A stretch of DNA of 64,000 bases, from positions 41,038,268 to 41,102,267 of the forward strand of contig CM063108.1 of the NCBI GenBank assembly GCA_031841125.1, read 5' to 3'. Positions 1-9,960 of this stretch are shown piece by piece. Position 1 is the stretch's first letter, and each line of letters opens with the position of its first letter. This DNA comes from Acanthococcus lagerstroemiae. Lineage: Eukaryota; Arthropoda; Insecta; Hemiptera; Eriococcidae. Made by a program: the position numbers and the translations under genes. The notes beneath the pieces were generated by a model. The model saw only the letters and a program-made list of their open reading frames with translations. It was not told the DNA's origin and searched no databases.

Positions 1-103
1 TTAATCGCTTATTCGACTTTCAACCTCTAGCTAAGTTTGCCTCCTCCTCATCGGAAAATTTGCTTGCCGAGAATTTTTGAAATTGTTGCCGTACTTCAGA
101 TAG

Positions 104-232
104 CATCGCCGGAAAAAGTGATCATGATAGGGGCAGTAGGCTACTCTGAATTAATTCAAATACCCCAGATATATCATCTCCAGAAAAAGAGATCGTCATC
201 GGGGCAGTAGGCTACTCTGAGTTAATTCAAAC
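104..232. repeat. Two-copy tandem repeat, about 71 bp period
   Basis: Two neighbouring copies share the block GGGGCAGTAGGCTACTCTGA, followed by a TTAATTCAAA-like end, at about 130 and 201. The rest of 1-704 shows no exon I can support; it is probably the first intron of the minus-strand gene that starts at 1014. Confidence 0.7.
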
Positions 233-704
233 TGTTGTTAGGGGCGTTGGAAGGTTTTTGGGATGCGGGAAAGATAAAAAAAGTTAAAATTCGAATCGAC
301 AAATAACATAATTCAACTTTTGCAGTCCTTGAATTTTTTTTCTTTTAGCAGCGGGTACAAAATACTTCGTACTTCCTTCCGGTTTCTTGGAGGGGGTATA
401 ATGCACATCCATACTCATCTCTCCTTCCCTTCGTTCCGGAGGTAATGCAACCTGGCCCAACTAATAAAAAAAAGGGAAATTTTCTTAGCTCTTAGCAAGG
501 TATTTCCTTTGAAGTTTCGTCATGCTGATGAGAGAATATCTACCTGAATATACGAGTACAATGGGCATATTTTTTTTAACTGGTTAGAAATTTTTAGAGT
601 TTCGCAGCTTCCAGATCCCATACCCCCACCGGTTCAGCTTTGAAGCACTATCTCTATTCAGGAAAACTGAACAGGCATATTATCGAGAAAATTAAGTCAC
701 TTAC

Positions 705-1014
705 TCCGAACTGCCCAGACAGAACTGTTCCTGAGGTGCAATTTATAAGTACTGATGTCTTCCCTACACTTTCGGTTGGCGCCACTGAAAAGGTCGGCCT
801 CGAAATTCCTCTCCGCTTCGGTCATGATTTGTGAAATCCATGGTCTGTAGGTGAACTTCTTGTGTTCGGAGCCTCCCTCCTCTTTTAATTCAGTCAAACA
901 TGAGCCATTTTGAGCGAGTAGACATTCATCCCGGGCATCTACCACAGCGAACGTGAGAGTTAGATTTTGAAAAAGAAATAAGCAAGTAAATACGAAAAAC
1001 TCATAACACCACAT
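705..1014 (-). CDS. First coding exon of an NRF-6-like protein (partial gene)
   Basis: The minus-strand reading begins at ATG 1014-1012 with a clear signal peptide (MWCYEFFVFTCLFLFQN, then a hydrophobic stretch ending near FAVVDA). An acidic, Cys-containing ectodomain follows, reaching CREDISTYKLHLRNSSVWAV. That pattern (Cys-x-x-Asp...Tyr...Leu...Trp-Ala) is the opening of the NRF domain found before the acyltransferase-3 domain in nose-resistant-to-fluoxetine (NRF-6) family membrane proteins. The exon ends in phase 1 at a good donor (GTAAGTGAC, 704-696). A longer open frame reaches 1026 only by using TTG, so I chose the first ATG. Transcription runs toward the left edge and no further exon is visible in 1-704. 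In worms the family acts in lipid or drug transport between tissues; the substrate here is unknown. A second family member lies at 46413-53910. Confidence 0.6.
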
Positions 1015-1539
1015 AGTGAAAAACAAAAACTTCGAAAAAAATAGTTTTTGGTCCTGTAATTAACGCGATGTGATTTCAAATTCTGAAGCTCTATCTCCGC
1101 GAGTGAATACGGCTTTGTGAACGTCGGTTCAAATAATGCAATTCAATTTGAGATGATCTTTTCGTTAATGTAACCGGTTTCAATCTATTAGTCAATGCGT
1201 CGTCCTCGTGCGAAAAGACAACTGAGGAAAAAACCTGATGCAAGGTTGCTGGGTTTTTATGAAGTTTCTGCCACTGAATAAGAACGGTTTGTGGTTGGAA
1301 TTAGAATACCGTTTACATTGTAGCTCGGAAATTCGTACATAATACAATACAAACCTACTGTAAACGTTAAAGGAAATGAAATTTAAAAAAATAATAATAA
1401 AAGGGAAAATAATTAATCTGAAAACAATAGAAATTCATCCGCAACGAATGGAAATTAACAAGAACCTGAACAATGTTTTTTGGTCTGGAAACAGCATTAA
1501 GTAAATACATGAGAAAGAGAAACATGAAAAACAAAAAAT
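1015..1539. other. Intergenic, 5' flank of the NRF-like gene
   Basis: AT-rich sequence upstream of the minus-strand start codon. No conserved promoter element, repeat or ORF recognised. It ends where recognisable LINE coding sequence begins. Confidence 0.4.
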
Positions 1540-1549
1540 GTATTAAAAA

Positions 1550-4482
1550 ATTCAGTATGAGGACTTAAGAAGGGACTTAACAAAACAAAATTGGGAAGAA
1601 ATCGAAAATGAAGATGATGTAAATGTGGCAATAAATAAATTCGTGCACATTCTGAAAACTCAAATTGAAAAAAGTACGCTATATAAACCAAATAAAACCC
1701 CCTACATTTCTAAGCCATGCATAACAGCTGGGATCATACAAGCGATAAAAAAAGGGACAAGTTACACTTGCAAACAAAGAAATACACAAACGACGAAACG
1801 CTAAGGGCCTAGTACAAGAAATACCGCAATATGGTAACAAACATTATAAAGGCAAGTAAAGAAAGATACTACAGTACTAAATTTAAAAAGGCGGGAACCA
1901 ATACTAAGCAAATATGGCAAGTACTAAAAGAAACACAATTATAAATAGTATAAAAGATGAAAGCCGACACCTACACACAGAACAAAAGAAAGTAAGTAAC
2001 ATACTAAATTACGCTTTCACGAACACACTGCGAAAAATGTACTAAGTAAAATAAAAAAAGTAGAACAAGGGGGAAAATGTATAGGAAAATGGGATAGGGA
2101 CGTCAAAATGACACAGTTCATTCCTACAACAAAAAAAGAAATAGCAGAAATAATATCCAATATGAAAAATAAAACTGCCCCTGGTCCAGATGAAATACAA
2201 GTGGAGACACTGAAAGAAATAATAAACCAAATTTCCGGAGTACTAACAAAAATATTTAATAAAAGTCTTACTACAGGTGTAGTTCCGCAACATTTTAAAA
2301 TCTCTGTAATTCACCCAATCTACAAATCGGGAGATAAAGATAACCCCTACAACTACAGACCAATATCGTTAATATCTAACATAGCTAAGATACTAGAAAA
2401 AATTGTAAAAAACAGAATATACAACTACCTCGAAAATTCAAATATATTGGCCGACAATCAATTCGAATGCCATTGCATATTTAACTGATCAAGTTACAAA
2501 TAGTTTTGATCGTGGAACAAAATGCGGAATTATATTCATGGACATTCAAAAGGCGTTTGATACCATACAGCACGAAATATTTATCAAAAAATTAGAATGT
2601 TGCGGTATTACTGAAACAGTAAAGATATGGTTTGAGTCCTACCTAAAAAATAGAATACAAATGGTACAACTAGGCAACAACATAAGTGATAAAATGGAAA
2701 TCACTGATGGATGCCCGCAAGGAACAATTCTATCCCCGATCATATTTCTGATCTATATAAATGACTTAATAAAAGAGCAAAACCAAAAATGCTCCCTCAT
2801 ATCATTTGCGGATGACACAGCCCTCATAGTAGAAGAAAAGAGTTGGGAACAAGTGTATGAAATGGCAAATTACAAAATGAATAAAATTAAACAGTGGTTC
2901 ACCTTAAACTCCTTGTACCTACACCCTGAAAAAACAAACAAAATTCATAGCATTCACCCCTATAAATCGAAATGAACCCACTTCACATTTGGTACAACAC
3001 ATACAATCTTGTAAAGTAAATTACCACCATACTTGCAGCTGCCCACAAATAAAAAAGGTTAATGAAGTTCGATATCTGGGCATAATTATAGATAGAAATT
3101 TAACATGGAAAAGCCAAATAAATTGTCTGGCATCAAGACTGAGAAAACTCACGTATTTCATGTTAAGTATCAGAAACATAACAAACACTAAAATAAAATA
3201 TGATGTCTACTATGCGCTAGTACAATCCATATTAAACTATGGCATAATACCATGGGGTAGTGCTTATCCAACAACAATAAAGCCCTTACAAATAGTGCAA
3301 AATAAGATCATAAAAATCATATTTAATTTCCACCCAAGGACGTCTACGATTCAGATCTATAAAATAACCAACTTATTAAACATACGAAAATTGCATATCA
3401 AAAACACTTTAACATACATGAAAACTAATAATTTATAACGCATTCAGAAAAATCATAGTATAACAACTAGGCATAACCTTTGTAACATAAGGGTGCCAAA
3501 AAAAAGTACAACAAGGGGACAACAAAACTACTGTGAGTCACAAAAATATTCGGAAATACAGTTTTTTTCGCAATATTGAAAGAAGAATGGGCGGAAAAAA
3601 TCCGAAAAAGTTGTATGTGGCAGAAGGTAGAGTAAGGAGTCTTGGAGCACCAATTTTTTTTGGAGAAGTACCAAAAATTATGCACAGAAAAAGAAAAACA
3701 CGAAATATGTAGCCACATTAATATTCGGACACCGTGTATTTTTTCCATAAGAAATCCGACTTGATCTTACATTTTCCTGAGTAAGATTCTAGAAAATGTT
3801 CCTTTGATGATCACAAGTGATTTGTGTAAACTAGAAGCTTTACAGAATACGAAATTTTAACCCACATCATCATCGCTCCTGTACTGGTTGAGTTAGAAAC
3901 GGGTCATAACTATATTTTGTTTCTTTTGGGTTGCATGCTTATTATAATGGGCGGACGCAGGAAGTTTTCTTGTTGCATATTTTTTCAACCCATACCTAAC
4001 TTCGCATTCAGTCATGCTACGATGTCGTAATTACCTAACTCATAATCTGCAATACTTCAATTATTCAGGTATCAACTTTTGATCATCAAAGGAACATTTT
4101 CTAGAATCTTACTCAGGAAAATGTAAGATGAAGTCGGATTTCTTATGGAAAAAATACACGGTGTCCGAATATTAATGTGGCTACATATTTCGTGTTTTTC
4201 TTTTTCTGTGCATAATTTTTGGTACTTCTCCAAAAAAAATTGGTGCTCCAAGACTCCCTACTCTACCTTCTGTCACATACAACTTTTTCGGATTTTTTCC
4301 GCCCATTCTTCTTTTAATATTGCGAAAAAAACTGTATTTCCGAATATTTTTGTGACTCACAGTATATGTATCAGGGCATCTCATTTTTCAATAACCTTAG
4401 TCCATCCCATAAAGCAGAAATCATATGTACCCCAGCAAAAAATACTAATAAAATAAAAAAACGTATAAATAGCCTACTATAG
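1550..4482 (+). pseudogene. LINE reverse-transcriptase ORF, frameshifted and interrupted
   Basis: Pieces of one ORF lie in successive frames. The upstream linker (about 1550-1960) contains KYRNMVTNIIKASKERYY-like sequence. RT blocks follow: APGPDEI at 2108-2488; MDIQKAFDTIQHE, GCPQGTILSPIIFLIYINDL and the catalytic FADDTALIV at 2538-2975; YLGIIIDRNLTW at 2989-3438. Frame breaks or stops occur near 1806, 2488, 2975 and 3438. The C-terminal stretch stops at TA 3529-3530, where an 832-bp MITE is inserted, and resumes in the same frame after the second TA (MYQGISFFNNLSPSHK), ending at 4480-4482. The protein would be the replication enzyme of the element. The clade is R1/CR1/Jockey-like; I cannot place it more finely. 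It is dead. Confidence 0.75.
3531..4362. mobile_element. MITE with about 290-bp terminal inverted repeats, TA target
   Basis: Left arm (3531 to about 3820) and right arm (about 4077-4362) are near-perfect inverse copies starting CTGTGAGTCACAAAAATATT. The element is bounded by TA at 3529-3530 and 4363-4364, as in Tc1/mariner-type insertions. Apparent ORFs at 3467-3748 (minus) and 4145-4456 (plus) are the two arms read in mirror image, not genes. The central 250 bp shows nothing recognisable. The element sits inside the LINE RT ORF. Confidence 0.85.
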
Positions 4483-4531
4483 CATAAACACGCACTAAAT
4501 AAATAAATAAACAACAACTAATAAATAAATA

Positions 4532-6546
4532 CAGTGGAAGCCGCTTATTAGAAATGCGCTTTATTGAATTAGTCGCTTAATTGAATGAGATTCTTGAAAA
4601 CGGTCCGCTTTCAATGTACAACACAGGAAATTGGTCGGTTATTTGAATTAACAATTCGTTTAATTGAATCACTTTAGGGCTACAATATCGACGCATTCAA
4701 CTCTTTTTAACTCTTATCGCAAGCAATTTTACTCTGTATCAACCTGTCTCGACAATATGTTACATTGTAACATGAATATTCGTAGTCTTATCTATACGTA
4801 GGTACAAAGAAAATCAGTAGTACTGCAGTTCAACAAGCGTCGGTGAGTCGTATTTTTCATCGTTTTAATCAATACAGTAAGTTCTTTTTCTGAAAAAAAT
4901 GGCAAGTGCGAGTGAAAATGTGACCTGTGGAAAACGACGTGATCGAACGGTTCAGGAAAAATCTGAAATCTTGAAATCGTACGATGAATTGCCGAAGATG
5001 AGTCAGTCTGCTGCCGCTGTAGCACTGGGTGTTCCGCAACCAACGTTATGCAGAATTTTACGCTCCCGAGATGCAATCCAGAGTGAGTTCTCTTCGAACA
5101 CTAATGTCTATTCTAAAAAAAGAAAACGAACCGGAAAGGACGCAGACGTTGAAACGGCCTTAAAAGACTGGTTTACTCTTGCACGCGCTAAAAATGCTCC
5201 CTTGAGCGGCCCCCTCTTACGCGAAAAAGCTAATGATTTAGCAGAAAAAATGGGGGAAAATTTTGAGGCCACTGAAGGATGGTTCAATCGGTGGAAAAAG
5301 AGAGAGAATATTGTTTATCGGAAATCATGTGGCGAACAACGGGATGCGGACGTAAAAGGAGCTGATGTATGGTTAAAAGAAGAATGGCCTAGGTTAGCTG
5401 CGAGGTATGCCCCTGACGATGTGTATAATGCGGATGAAACCGCACTGTATTACAGAGCGATGCCAGAGACGACCTTCATGTTCAAGGACGAAAATGCCAA
5501 AGGATGTAAAATCGCAAAGGACCGCATCACAGTGTTGACCTGTGTGAGCTTGACGGGGGAGAAAGAAAAGTTGATGGTCATTGGAAAAAGTAAAGCTCCA
5601 CGCTGTTTCAAGAATGTGTCGACCCTACCAGTTGATTACCCTGCAAATCAAAATGCATGGATGACTTCGCTGCTTTTTATCGATTTCTTGAAGCAGTGGG
5701 ACCGTCGGCTTCGTCGTAATATTCTTTTATTAATAGACAATTGTCCTGCGCATAAATTTGACTGCGGTTTGAAGCATATTGAAGTTGCTCTTTTACCAGC
5801 AAATACGACCTCCTTGATTCAACCGTGCGATCAAGGTGTTATAAAAACTTTGAAGTCTCATTACCGCACTGAGATAAGGCGAAAGATAATCCAGGAAGTC
5901 GATAGTGACCTGACGAAGCTTTCAGCAAATGAATTATGCAGAAAAATCGATCTTCTCTCCGCGGTTCATTTGTTGGCACAGGCTTGGAAGCGCGTAACAC
6001 CTGTCTGTATTCGCAACTGCTTCCGAAAAGGCGGTTTTTCATTGACATCTCTTGATGACGTTGATTCCATCGTTGGTACTGACGATTTTGAAATTCTTGA
6101 TGACCTTACTTCGGATGCGTTCCAAGAATGGCTGGCCATTGACGAACATGAACCCACTACCGCTGCTGTGAATGAAGACGATATTTGCTCGCGCATTATG
6201 GAGGCAAAAAGACAAACAGGAACAGAGGAAGAATCGGACGACGAGGATGAGGTGGGAACAACCGTACAATTTCCAACATCGAAGAAAATAGAAGATGCAT
6301 TAACCGTTTTAAGACAGGTTGTGCAATGTAGAGGAGAGGAGGAAGAGTTTGATTCTCATTTTAAGTATGAAAAGATGATAAATGGATTGTTAAAATTTAA
6401 GCAAACTAAAATTAAGAACTACTTTTCGCAATAACTTTGATCTTAAAAAAAATTTACACAATTTTTTGTTGTCGCTTTATTGAATCAGTCGGTTAATTGA
6501 ATTATTTATGGTCTGCCCAAATCGATTCTAATAAGCGGCTTCCACG
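4532..6546 (+). mobile_element. Tigger/pogo-type DNA transposon, apparently full length
   Basis: Terminal inverted repeats: CAGTGGAAGCCGCTTATTAG from 4532 and its complement ending CTTCCAC at 6545. TA target duplications are at 4530-4531 and 6547-6548. The right terminus reads CTTCCACG instead of the expected CTTCCACTG, so it has lost or changed its outermost bases. Sub-terminal motifs (ATTGAATTAGTCG-like) occur inside both ends (4564-4577, 6479-6492) and may be transposase-binding sites. The insertion lies in the A-rich 3' part of the LINE. Confidence 0.9.
4899..6434 (+). CDS. Tigger/pogo transposase, intact 511-residue ORF
   Basis: A single uninterrupted ORF starts at ATG 4899 in a good context (AAAAAATGGC). 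Residues about 11-65 form a CENP-B/pogo-type helix-turn-helix (TVQEKSEILKSYDEL...SQSAAAVALGVPQPTL). A second CENP-B-type DNA-binding domain lies at about 85-140 (FEATEGWFNRWKKR). The DDE_1 catalytic core follows: D179 in NADETAL, D280 in LLLIDNCPAHK and D311 in PCDQGVIK, a D-D-D triad with 30 residues between the last two. The tail (about 430-480) is rich in acidic residues. The length is normal for Tigger transposases and all catalytic aspartates are present, so the protein could be active, though the damaged 3' terminus may limit mobility of this copy. It would cut and paste elements sharing its TIRs. It is not a host gene, since it sits wholly inside its own TIRs. Confidence 0.92.
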   Translation: MASASENVTCGKRRDRTVQEKSEILKSYDELPKMSQSAAAVALGVPQPTLCRILRSRDAIQSEFSSNTNVYSKKRKRTGKDADVETALKDWFTLARAKNAPLSGPLLREKANDLAEKMGENFEATEGWFNRWKKRENIVYRKSCGEQRDADVKGADVWLKEEWPRLAARYAPDDVYNADETALYYRAMPETTFMFKDENAKGCKIAKDRITVLTCVSLTGEKEKLMVIGKSKAPRCFKNVSTLPVDYPANQNAWMTSLLFIDFLKQWDRRLRRNILLLIDNCPAHKFDCGLKHIEVALLPANTTSLIQPCDQGVIKTLKSHYRTEIRRKIIQEVDSDLTKLSANELCRKIDLLSAVHLLAQAWKRVTPVCIRNCFRKGGFSLTSLDDVDSIVGTDDFEILDDLTSDAFQEWLAIDEHEPTTAAVNEDDICSRIMEAKRQTGTEEESDDEDEVGTTVQFPTSKKIEDALTVLRQVVQCRGEEEEFDSHFKYEKMINGLLKFKQTKIKNYFSQ

Positions 6547-6689
6547 TACCATTAAAAATAAATGAAAACAAATAAATAAACAATAAATTTTCTGGTTGAG
6601 GATAAATATAACAAAATTCCTTTTCGTTTCCCTAGTTTCCAATTCATTAATTTGTAAACGGCGGATGGGGGCGGGGATCGGTAGTTTTT

Positions 6690-6960
6690 TTTTCATGGCT
6701 TGGTTTTTTTGTGTTTTTTTTTTGTTTTTTTTTTCCTAGTTTTTTTTCCTCTTTTTTTCTAGTTTCCTTTTCTACTTTTCTTTTGTTTTTTTATTCCTTT
6801 TTATTTTGTTTTTGTATTTTTTGATTTTCCGATTTTCTTTTTCCAAATTGTTCTATGTAGTAGTTTTTTTGTTGTTTTCTTTTTCTATCATTTTATATAT
6901 ATAATTTTTTTTTATCCGCGTAATTACACACAAAATTCAAAAAATATTATTATACAGCCT
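6690..6960. repeat. T-rich low-complexity tract
   Basis: Runs of T (up to about 10) broken by C, G or A. Probably degenerated 3' untranslated sequence of the LINE that ends near 7022. Confidence 0.5.
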
Positions 6961-7022
6961 CGAAACGAGCTCCGCTCAGTGAGTGCAAAAAAAAAGACGC
7001 AAATAAAGTTTTTCATTTCATT

Positions 7023-8029
7023 TCATTTACAGTCGGCTTAGAATAACAGATAAATGTCATTCCATAATATCATGTTGATTCCATTTTAATTTCAGCTCGA
7101 ATGGCCAAGGGGAAAGGGAATGTCAGCGGCATTAGATTAATATTCTGGGAGAACGGAGGGAAAAGTCAAAAGTTTTTATCTCTGCGGTTCTTGAAAATGC
7201 ATTTGTTTATTTGAACACAATCTCTGAATGGGATGCCCTTGCCTCCCTTGCTACTCCTACAGGACGGAGAGGGGCATGCTTTCTTTCAACCATTCTCTTA
7301 GCTCAGTTTTGTCATTTACCGAATATCTGTAGGATCCGTTTCCAAAACGTACCAGTCTCGTGCCCTCAGTTACTTAAAAATACCGCATTATTTTAAAATT
7401 CGAAGTTCAATTTTGAAAATTCAGTGGGGAGGGTGGTGGAGGTATGTTATATCGAGTAATAACGACCATATTTTTTTTATTATATTCTTTATACCAAGTC
7501 TTGAACCTTTCACTGAACACTCAAGTTTTTCAACATTTTTTCATTTTAGAAAGAAAGTTGAAGGCTTGAGCCCTGATGGAAAAAATGAAATAAAATGTGG
7601 ATGTTATCACTGGAAATAATATCTTTCTTTCCTCCTTATTGCGCTTACAAATCAGAACTTCAGATCATAGAAAAATGTGGAATTTTCGAGAAAAAAAATT
7701 CAGGGTCCAGTAGGGGTCAAGACTTGATGTAAAAAATATATTAAAGTATGAGGGTTTTTAATTGTCACGATGCTCGTATTTTCCTCTATTGCGTTTTTAG
7801 ATCCAAGATTTTCAAATCTGGTATCCATGAGAGTGACTCACCCTATTCATGAAGTTGAAAACTGAAAATTTCGAGTTTAAGAACGCAAGGACACCAAGGG
7901 GGTCATTTCTCAGGCAAAGCAGGAGCCACCGCTTCATAATCGATATTTTATATGCTTTTACTACTGAATATATTTGATCGAAAACCGTAACGCTCCCCCG
8001 ACACGAATTCAGTGGTTGACATTTGCTGC
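7023..8029. other. Unique-looking sequence left of the giant inverted repeat
   Basis: No ORF with recognisable similarity. The only notable point is TTCAGTGGTTGACATTT at 8008-8024, repeated exactly and in direct orientation at 26097-26113 on the far side of the inverted repeat. Confidence 0.4.
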
Positions 8030-8035
8030 ACACTC
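8030..8035 (+). repeat. Left target-site duplication ACACTC
   Basis: The hexamer ACACTC lies directly against the outer end of the left arm (next base A8036). The same hexamer in direct orientation abuts the right end at 25994-25999. Confidence 0.6.
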
Positions 8036-8041
8036 AGTAGG

Positions 8042-8049
8042 TATAAAAG
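8042..8049 (+). promoter_or_regulatory. Inward-facing TATA box at the left terminus
   Basis: TATAAAAG begins 6 bp inside the element end, in a GTATAAAAGG context. A transcript started about 30 bp downstream would run into the arm and through the whole palindrome. The mirror copy is at 25980-25987. Confidence 0.35.
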
Positions 8050-8279
8050 GCCAATACTGGGCCACACAACGGACTATGCTAAGCGCCATCTGACGTCACG
8101 ACGCAACGAGTTCGCGTAGACAGTTCGGTACTAGGTAATTAAGGGACTATGTTTAATGTATTTCGGATGGAATTTGAAGCGCGATGCTTGCGAATTTAAA
8201 GGCGGGAAGCATTAAGTGGGAGATATTTTTATGGTATATTTTTAATTGAATATTTAAAATTTGATTGATTAACCTACCT

Positions 8280-8338
8280 GAGACAGGAGAGTCCCTCGTT
8301 AGATGCGATAGCGTCAACGATGGACCTCTCTATGTTTC
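8280..8338. other. Imperfect palindrome (hairpin family member 1)
   Basis: The outer stem pairs GAGACA.GAGAG with CTCTC..TG.TTC; the inner stem pairs CCTCGTT(A)GA(T/C)GC with GCGTCAACGATGG around GATA. It is followed by CCCAATTAAATTT, the 3' tag shared by most members. Mirror copy at 25691-25749. Confidence 0.6.
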
Positions 8339-8471
8339 CCAATTAAATTTTGATCACTTTCGACCTATCAATCCTGAATTTGTATCTTTTATCCGATTTA
8401 TTCTCTCATATAAGCTATTTGATTGGAGGTATTAATTAATTAATTTAGTCGTTTACCTGAGCAATCAAGCT

Positions 8472-8529
8472 GAGGACAGCGGTTCGATACTAGACGCGCT
8501 AGCGTCTATTATCGAAGCTTCTGTCCCTC
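8472..8529. other. Imperfect palindrome (hairpin family member 2)
   Basis: GAGGACAG pairs with CTGTCCCTC; the inner stem pairs GTTCGATA.TAGACGC with GCGTCTA.TATCGAA around a short GCTA loop. Same layout as member 1 but the stem sequence differs on both sides. Followed by GCAAT. Mirror copy at 25500-25557. Confidence 0.65.
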
Positions 8530-8537
8530 GCAATAAA

Positions 8538-8598
8538 GAGAGGAGATTCGCCGATCTTTGAAGACCTTCGTCTTCTAAGATCGACGAGTCTAGCTCTC
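8538..8598. other. Imperfect palindrome (hairpin family member 3)
   Basis: The stem pairs GAGAG with CTCTC outside, and CGATCTT.GAAGAC with GTCTTC.AAGATCG around a CTTC loop, giving a third unrelated stem sequence in the same architecture. It lies 8 bp after member 2. Mirror copy at 25431-25491. Confidence 0.65.
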
Positions 8599-9365
8599 GG
8601 TAAAATGCAATTAGATATCAAAATGAGGAAAATATGAAATAATATTTCGAAAATACGCATCGAGATTCGAATATTCAAATTGGCGAGCCAATTTCACGTT
8701 CCAGGCTATGAGGAACGGGCATTTCGCTTATTTCGTCTCAAGTCATTAGCGATGACCACCGGAGAAAAAATCTCGCCATTGTGTGGGTATGCCAAACGGT
8801 AAACAATGCTTTTGTAACTCGAGAATCCTTTGTCCAGACTCTAGACAATTTTGCAGGTTGGAAAAATAACGGAGGTGGTGGCGGTGCTGGTGACGGTTGT
8901 GCGACTTGCTATCATCTAACGGGATCGTCTAACAGTTGACAATCCTTCTGCAAACTCGAGATTCCTTCGTTGGTGTCCAATCTAAAGTGGGGAAAGCATT
9001 AAGTGGGAGATATTTTCGTTGTATATTTTGAACTGAATATTTAAAATTTCGCGCGTGTTGTTTGTATGCTGTTAACGGGGTAGATGATTAAGGAGGTGAT
9101 TTATAAATGAGATCTAAGTTGTTTGAGTATTATATTCACGGCGAGATGATTTTTAATAGTGGTGGTGGTTAAATTACTTCTTTTTCTTCGCGTTTTTCGG
9201 ATTTTATTTTGCGGTATAGCGGAACTCATATGCGGTGAGACATGTGTGTTTTTAACATCAAATCTGAGATTAGGATGTTTTAATGATAAAGTGGGAGATA
9301 CTTGCATGAAATATTTGTACTTTACCCGAATTACTCTCAAGTATAAGGAGATAGCCTTCTGCCTG

Positions 9366-9415
9366 GGAGTAGGAAGTTTTGATGGAGAAAGCGTCAGCTT
9401 CTTTGTCTATACTCC
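9366..9415. other. Short imperfect palindrome, second hairpin type
   Basis: GGAGTA pairs with TACTCC outside and AGAAAGC with GCTTCT inside. A close relative lies at about 10567-10616, and a more diverged one near 10755-10810. Each follows a CTCGAGTATAAGGAGATAGCC-like repeat. Confidence 0.5.
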
Positions 9416-9584
9416 CCATCTTGCTCTAATTAACATAAATTAATTAAATGAGAGATACTTGTATTTTACCCGAATTACATTTGAGTGGAGGCGATGTCAA
9501 ACGAAGGATGAATGCGGTGAGCATTTACCCGAATTACTCTCGAGTATAAGGAGATAGCCTTCAGCCTGGGAGTTAGAAATTGTT

Positions 9585-9909
9585 GAGACAAGAGAGTCCC
9601 TCGTTAGACGCGACAGCGTCAACGATGGATCTCTCTATGTCTCCCAATTAAATTTAGAACAGTATCAACCTATCAATCCTAAATTAATTTTCGAATTTGA
9701 TAGCCATCTACCAACCCGAGACAAGAGAGTCCCTCGTTAGACGCGTTAGCGTCAACGATGGACCTCTCTATGTCTCCCAATGAAATTTAGAACAGTATCA
9801 ACCTATCAATCCTGAATTAATTTTCGAATTTGATGGTCATCTACCAACCCGAGACAAGAGAGTCCCTCGTTAGACGCGGTAGCGTCAACGATGGACCTCT
9901 CAGTGTCTC
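9585..9909. repeat. Three 133-bp tandem units, each with a 59-bp hairpin
   Basis: Hairpins at 9585-9643, 9718-9776 and 9851-9909 have the form GAGACAAGAGAGTCC...GTCTC with an inner stem CGTTAGACGC / GCGTCAACG. The loop region varies (GACA, GTTA, GGTA). Separated by spacers ending AACCC and containing CCTATCAATCCT. Mirror copies at about 24120-24444. Confidence 0.8.
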
Positions 9910-9935
9910 GCAATTAAATTTGAGTATATCCAATC

Positions 9936-9960
9936 ATTATTATTATTATTATTATTATTA
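9936..9960. repeat. (ATT)n microsatellite
   Basis: About eight ATT/TTA triplets, mirrored as (AAT)n on the right arm near 24069-24093. Confidence 0.85.

Larger units (their letters stand above)
1540..7022 (+). mobile_element. Non-LTR retrotransposon (LINE), 5'-truncated, carrying two nested DNA transposons
   Basis: Remnant of a LINE: a pre-RT linker and reverse-transcriptase ORF (about 1550-4482), then an A-rich 3' region. The probable 3' end is at 7000-7022, where AATAAAG is followed by repeated CATTT. The endonuclease domain is absent, so the copy is 5'-truncated near 1540. A MITE (3531-4362) sits in the ORF and a Tigger element (4532-6546) in the (AAATA)n-rich part just after it. The assignment of 6549-7022 (A-rich, then long T-runs at 6690-6960, then the CATTT end) to the same LINE is inference. 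Confidence 0.55.

Noticed and set aside
9585..9909. CRISPR array
   Set aside because: Three regularly spaced near-identical units, but the spacers are also repeats, the units are palindromic, and the context is eukaryotic.
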